From an uncultured Paracoccaceae bacterium (GTDB taxonomy: Bacteria; Pseudomonadota; Alphaproteobacteria; Rhodobacterales; Rhodobacteraceae), in assembly GCA_947498985.1 (NCBI GenBank), contig CANMMF010000004.1:186001-250000 (forward strand): DNA of 64,000 nucleotides, read 5' to 3'. Numbering within the stretch: the first letter of the stretch is position 1; each line of letters opens with the position of its first letter. The notes beneath the pieces were generated by a model, which was given only the letters and a program-made list of their open reading frames with translations, was not told the DNA's origin and searched no databases. Below are positions 36,178-45,285 of this stretch, one piece after another. A program made the translations under genes and the position numbers.

Positions 36178-37590
36178 TTACTGCGTGACGTCCACGCCCT
36201 CGGCCTCCACCCCGTCCTGAATGGCGCTGTCGACCAGCAGCAGCGTGCCTTGACCGTCATCCTCCTGCACGACCTCGAGCCCGGTATCGCCGCCATCGTT
36301 GAAGGCCGTCCGCAATTGCGCGGCGGTTACCGAGACGTCGCCCGCATCCGCTTCTTCGAAGACGGCGCCGACGCCGCCATTGCCCTGCGCCGCAACCGCC
36401 ACCAGCGCGGCCACCACATCGCCCGCCCCCTCTTCGGAGAATTTCAGCGCGTCGTCGGTGTTGTCGACGCCGGTCACGCCGATCAGGGTGACGCGCATGT
36501 CGCCGCCATCCTCCTCGTCGAAATCGAGACCCTCATCGAGGTTGAGCGTGATGCCCACCTGCGCAACCACGGCCCGGATATCGCCCGGCCCGGCCTCGTC
36601 CACGTCAAAGCCGTCATCCACATCGATGGCAAACTCGTATTCCGCGACCGTGCCATCCTCGTGAAGATCGACCTCGCGTTCGAAACACCGGTCGTCGGGG
36701 CTGCCGGTGACCGGTCCGGGGATCGCGTCCGGGGCCCTTGCCCCGGCCTCGAACTCCCCTTCGGGCGCGGCGGGCATCAGCGGCTCGAGGATCTCCGGAT
36801 CGCAGTAGGATCCGTTGCCATCGAAGGCGGAGCCGGTGACGCGCACCACCACATCTCCCGCCTGCCCTTCGTCCAACTCGACCCCGTCGGCGCCCGCCTC
36901 CTGAAAGCTGGAATTGCGCGCGTGGAAATGGATGCCGCCCGGACCGCGCTCATCGGCGCGCACACCGTCGGCGTCAAAGCGGCCATGGCCCACATTGGCA
37001 ACCGTCACCGCGTCGAAGCGCATCACGATGGAGGCGTCGGAGCCTTCACCCGCGCCGCCACTGCCGCCGCCACATTCATCGGCCAGCGTGCAATCGGAGA
37101 CATGGATGCCATGCCCCGCCACATTGCTGACCCGCACATCCTCGAGCACCAGCGTCACCGTGCCGGTCTGGTCGTCGCGCAGATCGACAAAAATGCCCTT
37201 GCCCGCCGGTCCGTCACGATCGCCGCGAGTGTTGATGTCGAACCCGCCGGGCCCGGTGAAGCGGACGCGTTGCACGTAAAGATCCGCCCCTCTTGCCACG
37301 GTGAGCAAGGTCACGTTTGCGTCCGAGCGCACCGCCATGCCATTGCCGAAGATCGACAGCGGCGCAGTGCCGTCGTAGACCAAAGGCGCGTCGATCTCGA
37401 TATCGGTGGCGGTTTGCAGGACAATCGTGCTCGGCCCTTCGCTGCGGCTGGCGTCCGCAAGAGCCGCGCGCAGGCTGCCGGTGCCGCTATCCGCCGCAGT
37501 CGTGACCACAAAGGCCTCTTGCGCCATGACCGGGCTGGCAAGGCAAAGTGCGAGCGCTGAGAGAGCGGATCTGACGGGGGGCAGCTTCAT
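36178..37590 (-). CDS. Secreted right-handed beta-helix protein with acidic repeats
   Basis: A 470-residue exported protein with a signal peptide (MKLPPVRSALSALALCLASPVMAQ). The start of the mature part, FVVTTAADSGTGSLRAALADA, is the common opening of parallel beta-helix adhesins and polysaccharide-acting proteins. Strand-turn repeats follow to the end, many carrying an acidic turn such as DEGQAGDV, DEAGPGDI, DEEDGGDM, SEEGAGDV and EEADAGDV. Ile/Val strands alternate with Asp/Glu/Gly turns, and calcium binding is likely but unproved. No catalytic site or membrane anchor is seen. It has its own transcript between pdhC and cysE. Confidence 0.8.
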   Translation of the reverse strand: MKLPPVRSALSALALCLASPVMAQEAFVVTTAADSGTGSLRAALADASRSEGPSTIVLQTATDIEIDAPLVYDGTAPLSIFGNGMAVRSDANVTLLTVARGADLYVQRVRFTGPGGFDINTRGDRDGPAGKGIFVDLRDDQTGTVTLVLEDVRVSNVAGHGIHVSDCTLADECGGGSGGAGEGSDASIVMRFDAVTVANVGHGRFDADGVRADERGPGGIHFHARNSSFQEAGADGVELDEGQAGDVVVRVTGSAFDGNGSYCDPEILEPLMPAAPEGEFEAGARAPDAIPGPVTGSPDDRCFEREVDLHEDGTVAEYEFAIDVDDGFDVDEAGPGDIRAVVAQVGITLNLDEGLDFDEEDGGDMRVTLIGVTGVDNTDDALKFSEEGAGDVVAALVAVAAQGNGGVGAVFEEADAGDVSVTAAQLRTAFNDGGDTGLEVVQEDDGQGTLLLVDSAIQDGVEAEGVDVTQ

Positions 37591-37734
37591 GGGAGGTCCT
37601 TTCCGAGGTCTTGCGTGTGAGGCTCCGGATAGCGGGGATGTGTGACAGTTGGATGACAGGGGCCGCAGATCGCCGCGCGGCGTGGCGTGGCCAGCCTTGT
37701 TGGCGGTGCTTCGAAAGCGTTGCGAATGCCCATG

Positions 37735-37763
37735 AAAAAGCCCGGGCCAGCCTGGACCCGGGC
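37735..37763 (-). terminator. Rho-independent terminator after cysE
   Basis: On the minus strand GCCCGGG-(10 nt)-CCCGGGC followed by CTTTTTC, 31 bp after the cysE stop. Stem of seven G/C pairs and a T tract: a standard intrinsic terminator for the cysE transcript. Confidence 0.85.
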
Positions 37764-37793
37764 GCTTTCAATCAATCGGCGCGGAGGCGTCGG

Positions 37794-38603
37794 TCAGCCG
37801 CCGCTTTTCAGCAGCTGATCCATGGTGATCGAGGGCTGCGAGCAACCCGCCTCACCGACAATGCGCGCGGGCACACCCGCCACCGTCTTGCAGGGCGGCA
37901 CCGCATCCAGCACGACGGAACCCGCGGCAATCCGCGAGCAATAGCCCACCTCGATATTGCCCAGCACCTTGGCACCCGCACCGATCAGCACACCGTCGCC
38001 GATCTTGGGGTGGCGGTCTTCCTCTTCCTTGCCTGTGCCGCCCAGCGTGACCGAATGCAGCATCGAGACGTTGTCCCCCACCACCGCGGTCTCGCCGATG
38101 ACGATGGAATGGGCGTGGTCGATCATGATGCCGCGGCCGATCCTGGCGGCCGGGTGAATATCGACACCGAACACTTCCGAGCAGCGCATCTGGAAGAAAT
38201 ACGCCAGATCCTTGCGCTTCTGACGCCAGAGCCAGTTGGCGATCCGGTAGGCCTGCACCGCCTGGAATCCCTTGAAGAACAGCAATGGCTGCAGAAACCG
38301 GTGGCAGGCGGGATCGCGGTCATAGGTCGCCATGATGTCGGCCCGCGCGGCCTGGGCCAGCTCCGGGTCGTCAAGATGCGCGTTGTCGCAGATTTCGCGC
38401 AGGATCTGGTCGGACATCTCGCCATTCGCCAGTTTCAGCGCAATCCGGTAGGCCAGCGCACGCTCCAGCGTGGGGTAGTGAAGCACCGAATAATGCACCA
38501 TGCCGCCCAGCAGCGGCTCCGCCTTCACGGCCTCCTCGGCCTCGCGGACGATTCGGGCCCAGACCGGGTCTACTTCGGCCAGATGTGCACGTGTCTCAGC
38601 CAT
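37794..38603 (-). CDS. cysE: Serine O-acetyltransferase
   Basis: Acetylates L-serine to O-acetylserine for cysteine synthesis. The 269-residue protein has the helical N-terminal domain (DPVWARIVREAEEAVKAEPLLGG) and the left-handed beta-helix with hexapeptides GVDIHPAARIGRGIMIDHAHSIVIG, TLGG, and HPKIGDGVLIGAGAKVLGN, where the His and Asp are catalytic. The C-terminal tail, which binds cysteine synthase in other species, ends in SITMDQLLKSGG instead of the usual Ile end. It is divergent from the DksA-like gene and ended by a clear terminator. Confidence 0.96.
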   Translation of the reverse strand: MAETRAHLAEVDPVWARIVREAEEAVKAEPLLGGMVHYSVLHYPTLERALAYRIALKLANGEMSDQILREICDNAHLDDPELAQAARADIMATYDRDPACHRFLQPLLFFKGFQAVQAYRIANWLWRQKRKDLAYFFQMRCSEVFGVDIHPAARIGRGIMIDHAHSIVIGETAVVGDNVSMLHSVTLGGTGKEEEDRHPKIGDGVLIGAGAKVLGNIEVGYCSRIAAGSVVLDAVPPCKTVAGVPARIVGEAGCSQPSITMDQLLKSGG

Positions 38604-38690
38604 GAGCGCTCTCCTTTGACGCGGCAGATATAGCAGATAAGGTATCTGAGCCGAAACGCAAATCCGTGATGACGGTTATCTTGGATCGGG

Positions 38691-39038
38691 ATGTGTGCGA
38701 TGCACAACGAGCAGCTCAAACGCTTTGCCGCGCTGATCGCCGAGCGGCTGGCGGCACTCGATGACGGTGACGCGCTGGGCCGCGACGGGCGCTCGACGGT
38801 GGTGCTCGATCAGCAATCGGTGGGGCGCTTGTCGCGGCAGGACGCGCTTTTGAACCAGTCCATGGCAAAGGCCACGCAGGCGCGTCGGGACGGGCAGCGA
38901 AGGGCGCTGAAGGCGGCGCTGATGCGCATCGACGAGGATGCGTTTGGCTTCTGCGACGATTGCGGGGAAGAGATCGCGCTCAGACGGCTGGAGCTTGATC
39001 CCACGGCAATGCGCTGCGTGTCCTGCGCGTCGGGCTGA
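38691..39038 (+). CDS. DksA/TraR-type C4 zinc-finger protein
   Basis: A 115-residue member of the DksA/TraR family, small proteins that enter the secondary channel of RNA polymerase. A helical coiled coil comes first (about 5-80) and the zinc finger follows: FCDDCGEEIALRRLELDPTAMRCVSC, two CxxC pairs 17 residues apart. It is shorter than DksA (about 150) and lacks its acidic coiled-coil tip, so it is nearer to TraR or YbiI-like proteins. The ATG at 38700 is an alternative start. It is convergent with the GTA cluster end. Confidence 0.85.
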   Translation: MCAMHNEQLKRFAALIAERLAALDDGDALGRDGRSTVVLDQQSVGRLSRQDALLNQSMAKATQARRDGQRRALKAALMRIDEDAFGFCDDCGEEIALRRLELDPTAMRCVSCASG

Positions 39039-39082
39039 GATCCTGATGCGACGGGCCACTTGACGCGGATAGCGCCGCGCGG

Positions 39083-39373
39083 TCACCGCCCGGTCCGTCG
39101 CCGCTCCAGCAACGCCGACAACATCTCGATCTGGCAGCGCAGATAATCCGGCGCATCGAGCCGCGGTTCCGGCGCCACGGGACGCGCCAGGGCTGCCGCC
39201 ATCAGCGTGCCGTTTCCCCATTCGGGATGCGCGCGGCCAAGCCGCTTGCGGAACCGGTCGGCGGCATCGGCGTCGCGCAAGAGCCGCCGCGCAAGACCCG
39301 CCCTCTCCCCCGGCGGCGCGGCCAGCAAGGCCCGGCCCGCCGCCACCAGATCGCCGGGAAGAACCGGCCTCAT
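39083..39373 (-). CDS. Small protein translationally linked to GTA gp15
   Basis: A 96-residue cytoplasmic helical protein (MRPVLPGDLVAAGRALLAAP, then YLRCQIEMLSALLERRRTGR at the end), with no recognised domain. Its ATG overlaps the stop of GTA gp15 by 4 bp, so it is read as the last gene of the GTA transcript. Small proteins of this type follow gp15 in related genomes as far as I recall; whether it is part of the particle or only hitch-hikes on the mRNA is unknown. Confidence 0.75.
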   Translation of the reverse strand: MRPVLPGDLVAAGRALLAAPPGERAGLARRLLRDADAADRFRKRLGRAHPEWGNGTLMAAALARPVAPEPRLDAPDYLRCQIEMLSALLERRRTGR

Positions 39374-42300
39374 GCCTCCACGGAAATCTCGGCAAAGGGG
39401 CCGGGCCCGAACCGTGCCGAGATCTGCGCGACCGCGATCGTAAACGCGCCGCTCACACCATCCGCGGCCCTCTGCGCGGCGGAGTAGCTCCAGACCGGTT
39501 GCGTCACTTCGGTCTCGCGCAGCATCGCGCCGTTTTCGATCACGCGCACCAGATAGGCCTCGCGGTCTTCGTTGAGCGGCACGTCGTAGAGATCCCAGGC
39601 ATCGCCTTCGAGACGGGTGCGCCGGATCCAGCTGACAGCATGGTCCCCGCCGGTCTTGACGGTTCGCAGATGTGCCGGCCGGTAAGGGCGCAACCCGTTG
39701 CCGTCAAACGCCTCGACGCGGTATTCATAGGTTTCGTCGTCAAAGGGCCGTTGCGCGGGCCCGATCCGGAAATGCCGCGCCAGTCGCCGTTGCGCGGCGG
39801 CCAGAGTAATCTGCTGCGGCGTGCCGTCCAGCATCACCACGATGGAATTCACCGGCCAGGTGTCCGGCATCACCCCGTCGCTGCCCGCCTGCCCGCGCAA
39901 CCGGTGGCTCAGCAGCCAGCGGTTTTCGCCAAGCAGCGTCGCGTCGCGAAACTGCAGGATCTCCCAGTTGTTGGCAGAGCCGTCGCCGATGGCCATGAGG
40001 TTACCGCCCGCCAGCAACTCCGCATCGGTGATCGACCGCAGATCCCCCGATTGCAAGGTCACTTCCAGCGCCTCGCCGCGGTCGATGAGACCGGGCTGCG
40101 CGGCAAAAAGCGGAGTCGCCGTAACCCCCACATCCGAGCGCGCGGCAATCACCGCATTCAGCGCGTAATCGGCATCTGTCGGCGCGTCATAGACCGCGAC
40201 GCTGCCCGGCCATGGCTCCGAGGTGACCGCAAGATGCGGTGCGTGCGGCACTTCCTCGCCGCTCATCAGCGGCAGGTCGAGGAAAAACGGCGTCACAGGC
40301 ACCGCCGGTGTGAAAGGGCGCAGAGGCGCGCCGGTGTCGGTATATTCCGCAGGCTCGAAGAGATCCGGCTCGATTCGCACCGCGTCGATCACCTGCCGGT
40401 CAGTCACCTCGACCCGGTCGATGCGGGCCAGCGTCGGGCCCGATTTTGCAGGCAGGCGCACAACATCACCCGCCCCGAGCGCCAGTTGCGACGGCGGCAG
40501 CGCAAAGCGCATCGTGTCGCGCGCCACGCGCGATTCCGCCAGCCATCGTTCGGTTGTCTGGCGCGCCTCACCGCGGGTCAGCGCCAGCGCGAGGTCGGTC
40601 TCGGCCACCGAATGGGTGGTCTCATCGGGCAGCACCGTCTCTTCTGAGGCGACCTGGTGGTCGGCATCCGCCAGCACAAACCCTACCCGCACGCGCCCGG
40701 CCATCTCCGCCTCACCGGCGCGGGTCTCGGAAATCGGTCCGTCCACATCCTCGGCCAGAGCGAGGTATTCCGCATCGATATCAACAGCCTGCATGCCGTC
40801 CCGCATTTGGAACACCAACGCGCCGTCGCGCTCGATCGCATCGAAACCATAAGCCAGCATCAAGGGTTGCAAGGCGCGCCGCGCGTCGCTCACATCCGGC
40901 ACCACATAGCCGCGCACAAAGCCGTGCAATCCGCTTGTGTCGATCTCCTGCAGGCCCGCGCGCCCGCAGATCTCCGTCACGACGGAGGCTAGCGTGCGCC
41001 CCGAGGCGCGGCCGTTCAGCCAATGCCCGCGGCGATAGTTCGGCCCGTCCGACCACAGCGCCTCGTTGCCCGGAAACCACGGGTAAGGCCGCGCGTCCCA
41101 CGCCCAGACAAACGCGCGCGACATATCGACCATCGGTCCGCCATAAGTCTCGGAAACCGGGTTGTTTTCGGCCTGCCCCCAGTACCCGTGCATCGCGCGC
41201 AGATATTGGTGCTGGATCAGCTCGTCTCGCAACCCGTTGGAGTAATACGGCAAATTGCTCTCCGAGGATTTCGGATCGAGAAACTTGTTGGGCTGGTTGG
41301 TGCCTTTGTCGATGGCCGCGCAGCCCATTTCGGTGAACCAGACCGGTTTCGAGCCCGGCTCCCACAGGGTTGTCTGCTCCTGCCGGACACCGCCCACACG
41401 CTCGTAGTGGCGATTGGACCACCAGTTGCGGATATCCTTGTAGCGCCAGACCCAGGGCTCATCGTAATCGCCGTCCGCAATCGGGGTGCGTCGCTGGGCC
41501 GCGCGCGCTTCGGGACTGTCGTAATACCAGTCATATCCCTCGCCACCCGCGACATTGGATTGCAGGTAGTCGAGATTGTGGATATCACCCCAATCCGCAT
41601 CGAGATGCGCATCCCCGTCCCGCCAATCCGAAAGCGGCATGTAATTGTCGATCCCGATGAAATCGATATTCTCATTCGCCCAGAGCGGATCGAGATGGAA
41701 GTAAAGATCGCCAGAGCCGTCCTGCGGGTGATAGCCGAAATATTCCGACCAATCCGCCGCGTAACCGATCAGCGTCACATCCCCCAAAAGCGCCCGGCAC
41801 TCCGCCGCCAGCGCCACCATCTGCGCCACCGCCGGGAATCCGATGGCGCCGCGGATCTGCGTCAGCGCGCGCATTTCCGAGCCGATGCAGAACGCTTCCA
41901 CCCCGCCTGCCGCCGCGCACAAGGCCGCCTGGTGCAGGATGAAGCGCCGATAGCTCCATTCCTCGGGACCCGAATAGCTCACCGATCCGCCGCTCACATC
42001 GAAATCCGAGGCCGACACCGTGCCGAAAAACGCCGCCACTTCGACATCCGCAGCACCGGTGCCGTCGGTCGAGCCCACCCGACCGGGGGCCGCCTCCAGC
42101 GTGATCCGTCCGCGCCAGGGCAAGGCCGGCTGGTCGTCCGCACCGCTCCAGGGATCGCTCAGACCGTTTTCGGCAAGCTGATCCATCAGGATGAACGGGT
42201 AATACATGACCTTGAGGCCGTCCGCGTTCATCTTCTCGATGGCCTGGATCACCGACTTGTCCGTGGGTGTGCCTCCATAGACCGAACGGCCCGCATCCTG

Positions 42301-43323
42301 CGGCACCGGCTCCGCTGCGTCGCGCGTCAGACCGCTGACCTGCCAGTCCATCTTCTTGCCGTCATGCTGGGTCTGTTCGACCTTGGGGCGGATTGTGCAG
42401 CGCCCGGCGCGCAGATCGTCCCCGAACCAGCTCACGATCAGTGATGTGGCCTCGCAATTGGGCAGATCCTGTTGCAACTGCGCCAGAGACGTCACGAAAT
42501 CGGGCTCTTCGGAGGGCGAGTTGACATTGGCCACGGCTTTGCCGCCACCGCTGCCGCCGCTGTTGAGAAACGGGCTCGACGCGTCAGCGGTGTAGCGCAT
42601 ATAGACCGGCTTGGTGGCCAGCGCGTATTCGCCGGTGCCGGGGATCATCGCCACCGCGCGCAAGGCCTGCGGCACGTCGCCCTCGTCCGCCAGCTCCGGA
42701 CGGACCACCTCGAAACTGAATTGCGGAACCCGGTTGCCGAACCGCTCCAGTTGCAGATCCTCGAGCACCACGTAAGCGGTGCCGCGATAGGCCGGCACCA
42801 TGCCGGTGCCCTCGACGGCCTCGATCTTGGGATCCGGCAGCTGGTCCATCGTGCCGCGGTAAACCCGCATGTTGAGATCCTGCAACGGCACTTCCGCGCC
42901 ATCGGCCCAGACGCGATGGACGCCGGTGATCTCGCCTTCACACAACGCCAGCGCAAGGCTGACGCGGTAGCTGTATTTCTTGACCGTCGCGCCGGCTTGC
43001 GGCGTGCCCTTGCCACCCCCGCCCGCGGTCTTTTCCTTGACCTTCTCCTCGAACTCCGTGGCCCAGATCGCGTGGCCCCCGACCCGCATGCGCCCGTAGA
43101 CCTGCGCAATCGGCGTGCCCTCACCGGCGCCGGTGATCCGAAACCGTTCGATCCGCCCGGTCTCGACTGTTTCCGAGCCCTGCCCCATCAGCCGCTGGTC
43201 CAGCCTGCGCCCGATAGAGGCACCGATGAAGCGGCCCACGGCAGTCATCGACAGACCCAGAACGGAGCCGCCGATCGAAGAACCGATGGCAGCACCCGCC
43301 GCCGAAAGAAGGATAGTCGCCAT
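39370..43323 (-). CDS. GTA gp15: tail tip / host-recognition 'megatron' protein
   Basis: At 1317 residues it is the largest protein of the cluster. The N-terminus is a Gly/Ala-rich helical segment (MATILLSAAGAAIGSSIGGS). The middle carries the GTA TIM-barrel-like domain (about 400-700: HPQDGSGDLYFHLDPLWANENIDFIGIDNYMPLSDW, VWFTEMGCAAIDKGTNQPN), and the last 500 residues are beta-rich tail-fibre-like modules. In RcGTA this protein forms the tail tip and base of the fibre and meets the recipient cell. It starts 1 bp into the gp14 stop (TAATG). Confidence 0.93.
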   Translation of the reverse strand: MATILLSAAGAAIGSSIGGSVLGLSMTAVGRFIGASIGRRLDQRLMGQGSETVETGRIERFRITGAGEGTPIAQVYGRMRVGGHAIWATEFEEKVKEKTAGGGGKGTPQAGATVKKYSYRVSLALALCEGEITGVHRVWADGAEVPLQDLNMRVYRGTMDQLPDPKIEAVEGTGMVPAYRGTAYVVLEDLQLERFGNRVPQFSFEVVRPELADEGDVPQALRAVAMIPGTGEYALATKPVYMRYTADASSPFLNSGGSGGGKAVANVNSPSEEPDFVTSLAQLQQDLPNCEATSLIVSWFGDDLRAGRCTIRPKVEQTQHDGKKMDWQVSGLTRDAAEPVPQDAGRSVYGGTPTDKSVIQAIEKMNADGLKVMYYPFILMDQLAENGLSDPWSGADDQPALPWRGRITLEAAPGRVGSTDGTGAADVEVAAFFGTVSASDFDVSGGSVSYSGPEEWSYRRFILHQAALCAAAGGVEAFCIGSEMRALTQIRGAIGFPAVAQMVALAAECRALLGDVTLIGYAADWSEYFGYHPQDGSGDLYFHLDPLWANENIDFIGIDNYMPLSDWRDGDAHLDADWGDIHNLDYLQSNVAGGEGYDWYYDSPEARAAQRRTPIADGDYDEPWVWRYKDIRNWWSNRHYERVGGVRQEQTTLWEPGSKPVWFTEMGCAAIDKGTNQPNKFLDPKSSESNLPYYSNGLRDELIQHQYLRAMHGYWGQAENNPVSETYGGPMVDMSRAFVWAWDARPYPWFPGNEALWSDGPNYRRGHWLNGRASGRTLASVVTEICGRAGLQEIDTSGLHGFVRGYVVPDVSDARRALQPLMLAYGFDAIERDGALVFQMRDGMQAVDIDAEYLALAEDVDGPISETRAGEAEMAGRVRVGFVLADADHQVASEETVLPDETTHSVAETDLALALTRGEARQTTERWLAESRVARDTMRFALPPSQLALGAGDVVRLPAKSGPTLARIDRVEVTDRQVIDAVRIEPDLFEPAEYTDTGAPLRPFTPAVPVTPFFLDLPLMSGEEVPHAPHLAVTSEPWPGSVAVYDAPTDADYALNAVIAARSDVGVTATPLFAAQPGLIDRGEALEVTLQSGDLRSITDAELLAGGNLMAIGDGSANNWEILQFRDATLLGENRWLLSHRLRGQAGSDGVMPDTWPVNSIVVMLDGTPQQITLAAAQRRLARHFRIGPAQRPFDDETYEYRVEAFDGNGLRPYRPAHLRTVKTGGDHAVSWIRRTRLEGDAWDLYDVPLNEDREAYLVRVIENGAMLRETEVTQPVWSYSAAQRAADGVSGAFTIAVAQISARFGPGPFAEISVEA

Positions 43324-43757
43324 TAGTCGTTCTCCACTGGAAAGCCGAACCGCGCCACGACGCGGCGCGCCCATGGGGCACTCAGTGCGCTTTCGATCAC
43401 CCCGTGACCGCTATAGGCATGCACAAAGGACGCCTCCGCCCCGATGCGCGCCTGCACACCCACATGTTTGGCCACCGAGCCCGCGCGCATCCGAAAGAGC
43501 AGCACATCGCCGGGTCTGGCCTCGTCGCGCGACCGGTGTTCGAGATGGCGAAGACCCGCCTGCCACAACCGCTCCTCGCCCTGCGGCTCGGACCAGTCCA
43601 TGCTGTAGGCGGGGATCGCTTCGGGCTCCTGCCCGATCACCTCCCGCCAGACCCCGCGCAGGAGCCCGAGACAATCGCAGCCCGCCCCCCTGACGCTGGC
43701 CTGATGCACATAAGGCGTGCCGATCCAGCCGCGCGCTGCGGCGACAATGACGCTCAT
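43323..43757 (-). CDS. GTA gp14: NlpC/P60-type cell-wall peptidase
   Basis: A 144-residue cysteine peptidase of the tail tip that opens recipient peptidoglycan for DNA entry. The catalytic Cys lies in GAGCDCLGLLRGVW and the His in SVAKHVGVQARIG, the order expected for NlpC/P60 phage proteins. The start at 43757 overlaps the gp13 stop by 4 bp; the longer reading at 43811 would run into gp13. Confidence 0.92.
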   Translation of the reverse strand: MSVIVAAARGWIGTPYVHQASVRGAGCDCLGLLRGVWREVIGQEPEAIPAYSMDWSEPQGEERLWQAGLRHLEHRSRDEARPGDVLLFRMRAGSVAKHVGVQARIGAEASFVHAYSGHGVIESALSAPWARRVVARFGFPVEND

Positions 43758-44641
43758 CTGCGGCTCCCGCCGCTTTTGCGCTTGGCCTGCGTGGGGTGCA
43801 CCATCATCCAATCATCCTCGGGAATGTCCGGAAAGCCCTGAAAATTCACCAGATTGTTGAACTTCAACCGGCAGGTTTCGAACCGCTTGTCGCACCCGGC
43901 GGTGATCCGCACCAGATCGCCCGCCGCCACTGTTGCGCGCAACGGCTCCCAGAGCTCGATGGCCCGGTCATCATCGTCGCGGAACCGGTCCCGCTTGATC
44001 GCACCCGACAGCCCCTCGGCGGCCCCGCTGAGCACGTCGAGGCGCCCGCGCTGGAACCAGCCCGGCTCAAACGAGGTCAGCGCCCCGAGCCGGAACACCC
44101 GCGTCTCCTCGACCGCATCCACCGCGCCTTCGTGCACGTAACCCGCCGTGCCGAGGTCGAACTGGCAGGTCGCATCGCCCAGAACCGCCGTGCAGGGTTT
44201 CTGGTAAACCCGCCCCACCGGCCGGTTCAGCGCTTCGGTCAGCCCGCGCAGCTCGGCGTGAAACGCACCAGAGCCGCGGCGCAGCTCCCCGATATGGCCG
44301 CGAAACATGATCCGGCGCGCATCGGTGTCGGCCCAGTTGACCAGCCAGGCGACCACTTCGGCACCGTCGAACCGCCCCGCGGCGATGTCCTCTTCGCGGA
44401 TCGCGGCATCGCTCAGCGCGCCCATCGCTTCGGTATTGTCGACCGAGAGGCCGGTGGCCTGCTGCAGCGCCTTCGCAGTGAGCCCGGTATCGGCCTTGAA
44501 GACCTGGCCGCCAAAGGCAAGATCCCGGTCGTGATCGGTAAAGCCGAACCGCGTGCCATCACGCCGCGTCACGGCCCAGCAGCGTGCCACGGTGCTGAGA
44601 CCACCTGCAAGATGCGCGTGCAGCGCCTCCGCACCGGCCAT
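43754..44641 (-). CDS. GTA gp13: tail hub protein (DUF2163/BR0599 family)
   Basis: A 295-residue baseplate hub protein. It starts MAGAEALHAHLAGGLSTVARCWAVTRRDGTRFGFTDHDRDL, the family's opening block, and has the Cys-rich end CDKRFETCRLKFNNLVNFQGFPDIPEDDW, which in the RcGTA structure is reported to hold an iron-sulfur cluster (from memory). The four-base overlap with gp14 and one-base overlap with gp12 fit a single transcript. Confidence 0.92.
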   Translation of the reverse strand: MAGAEALHAHLAGGLSTVARCWAVTRRDGTRFGFTDHDRDLAFGGQVFKADTGLTAKALQQATGLSVDNTEAMGALSDAAIREEDIAAGRFDGAEVVAWLVNWADTDARRIMFRGHIGELRRGSGAFHAELRGLTEALNRPVGRVYQKPCTAVLGDATCQFDLGTAGYVHEGAVDAVEETRVFRLGALTSFEPGWFQRGRLDVLSGAAEGLSGAIKRDRFRDDDDRAIELWEPLRATVAAGDLVRITAGCDKRFETCRLKFNNLVNFQGFPDIPEDDWMMVHPTQAKRKSGGSRR

Positions 44642-45273
44642 CAGACACGCACCTCGATCACCGGCACATCCGGCACCTGGCCGGCCTGAAAGCTCGACAC
44701 GCTGACATTGATCCGGTCGGTGTCGAAGCGCACCGGCACGTCGAACTCGAACCCCGCGCTGATCTCCGCCCCGTCAAGCGGCGCTTCATGAAACGTCACG
44801 ATCCCGGTCTTCAGATCGACATCGAAATGCACACCTTCACGACGTTCGACATCCTGCACCGCGGTCAGCACCGTGCCCTGCACCGGCTTGGCAATCGGAC
44901 GCCCGTAGGCACCCTCTCCCGAGCGGTAATTCTTGAGCAGCTGAAAGCTTTTCGTCACACCATCGCCCTGCGCGATCACCTGATCGTTGGGCGCGGGCGT
45001 CAGCGACGGCTTGCAGGATTTGAAGTCGGCCCAGTCCTTCCAGCGGAACCCGAAAAGCTGGCCGCGCCGCGCCTCGAAAAACGCGATGAGCGCCTGCACG
45101 TCGTCGAGCGAACGCAGCCCGAGCCCGGCATCATACCGCCGCCGCGAATGCGCCCAGGGGGTGTTGCGCTCCTCGAAGCCGCTGGTCAGCTCGACGATAT
45201 CGGTGCGCCGCTCCGGCCCGCCCATCGCGCCAAAGCTGAGATCGGCGGGAAATCTTACGTCGTGAAAAGCCAT
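44641..45273 (-). CDS. GTA gp12: distal tail protein (DUF2460)
   Basis: A 210-residue protein of the DUF2460 family, which caps the tail tube and connects it to the hub. MAFHDVRFPADLSFGAMGGPERRTDIVELTSGFEERN is the highly conserved start, followed by WAHSRRRYDAGLGLRSLDDVQALIAFFEARRGQLFGFRWKDW. Its stop codon shares a base with the gp13 start. Twelve bases separate it from gp11. Confidence 0.93.
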   Translation of the reverse strand: MAFHDVRFPADLSFGAMGGPERRTDIVELTSGFEERNTPWAHSRRRYDAGLGLRSLDDVQALIAFFEARRGQLFGFRWKDWADFKSCKPSLTPAPNDQVIAQGDGVTKSFQLLKNYRSGEGAYGRPIAKPVQGTVLTAVQDVERREGVHFDVDLKTGIVTFHEAPLDGAEISAGFEFDVPVRFDTDRINVSVSSFQAGQVPDVPVIEVRV

Positions 45274-45285
45274 ACGGGGCCTCCT

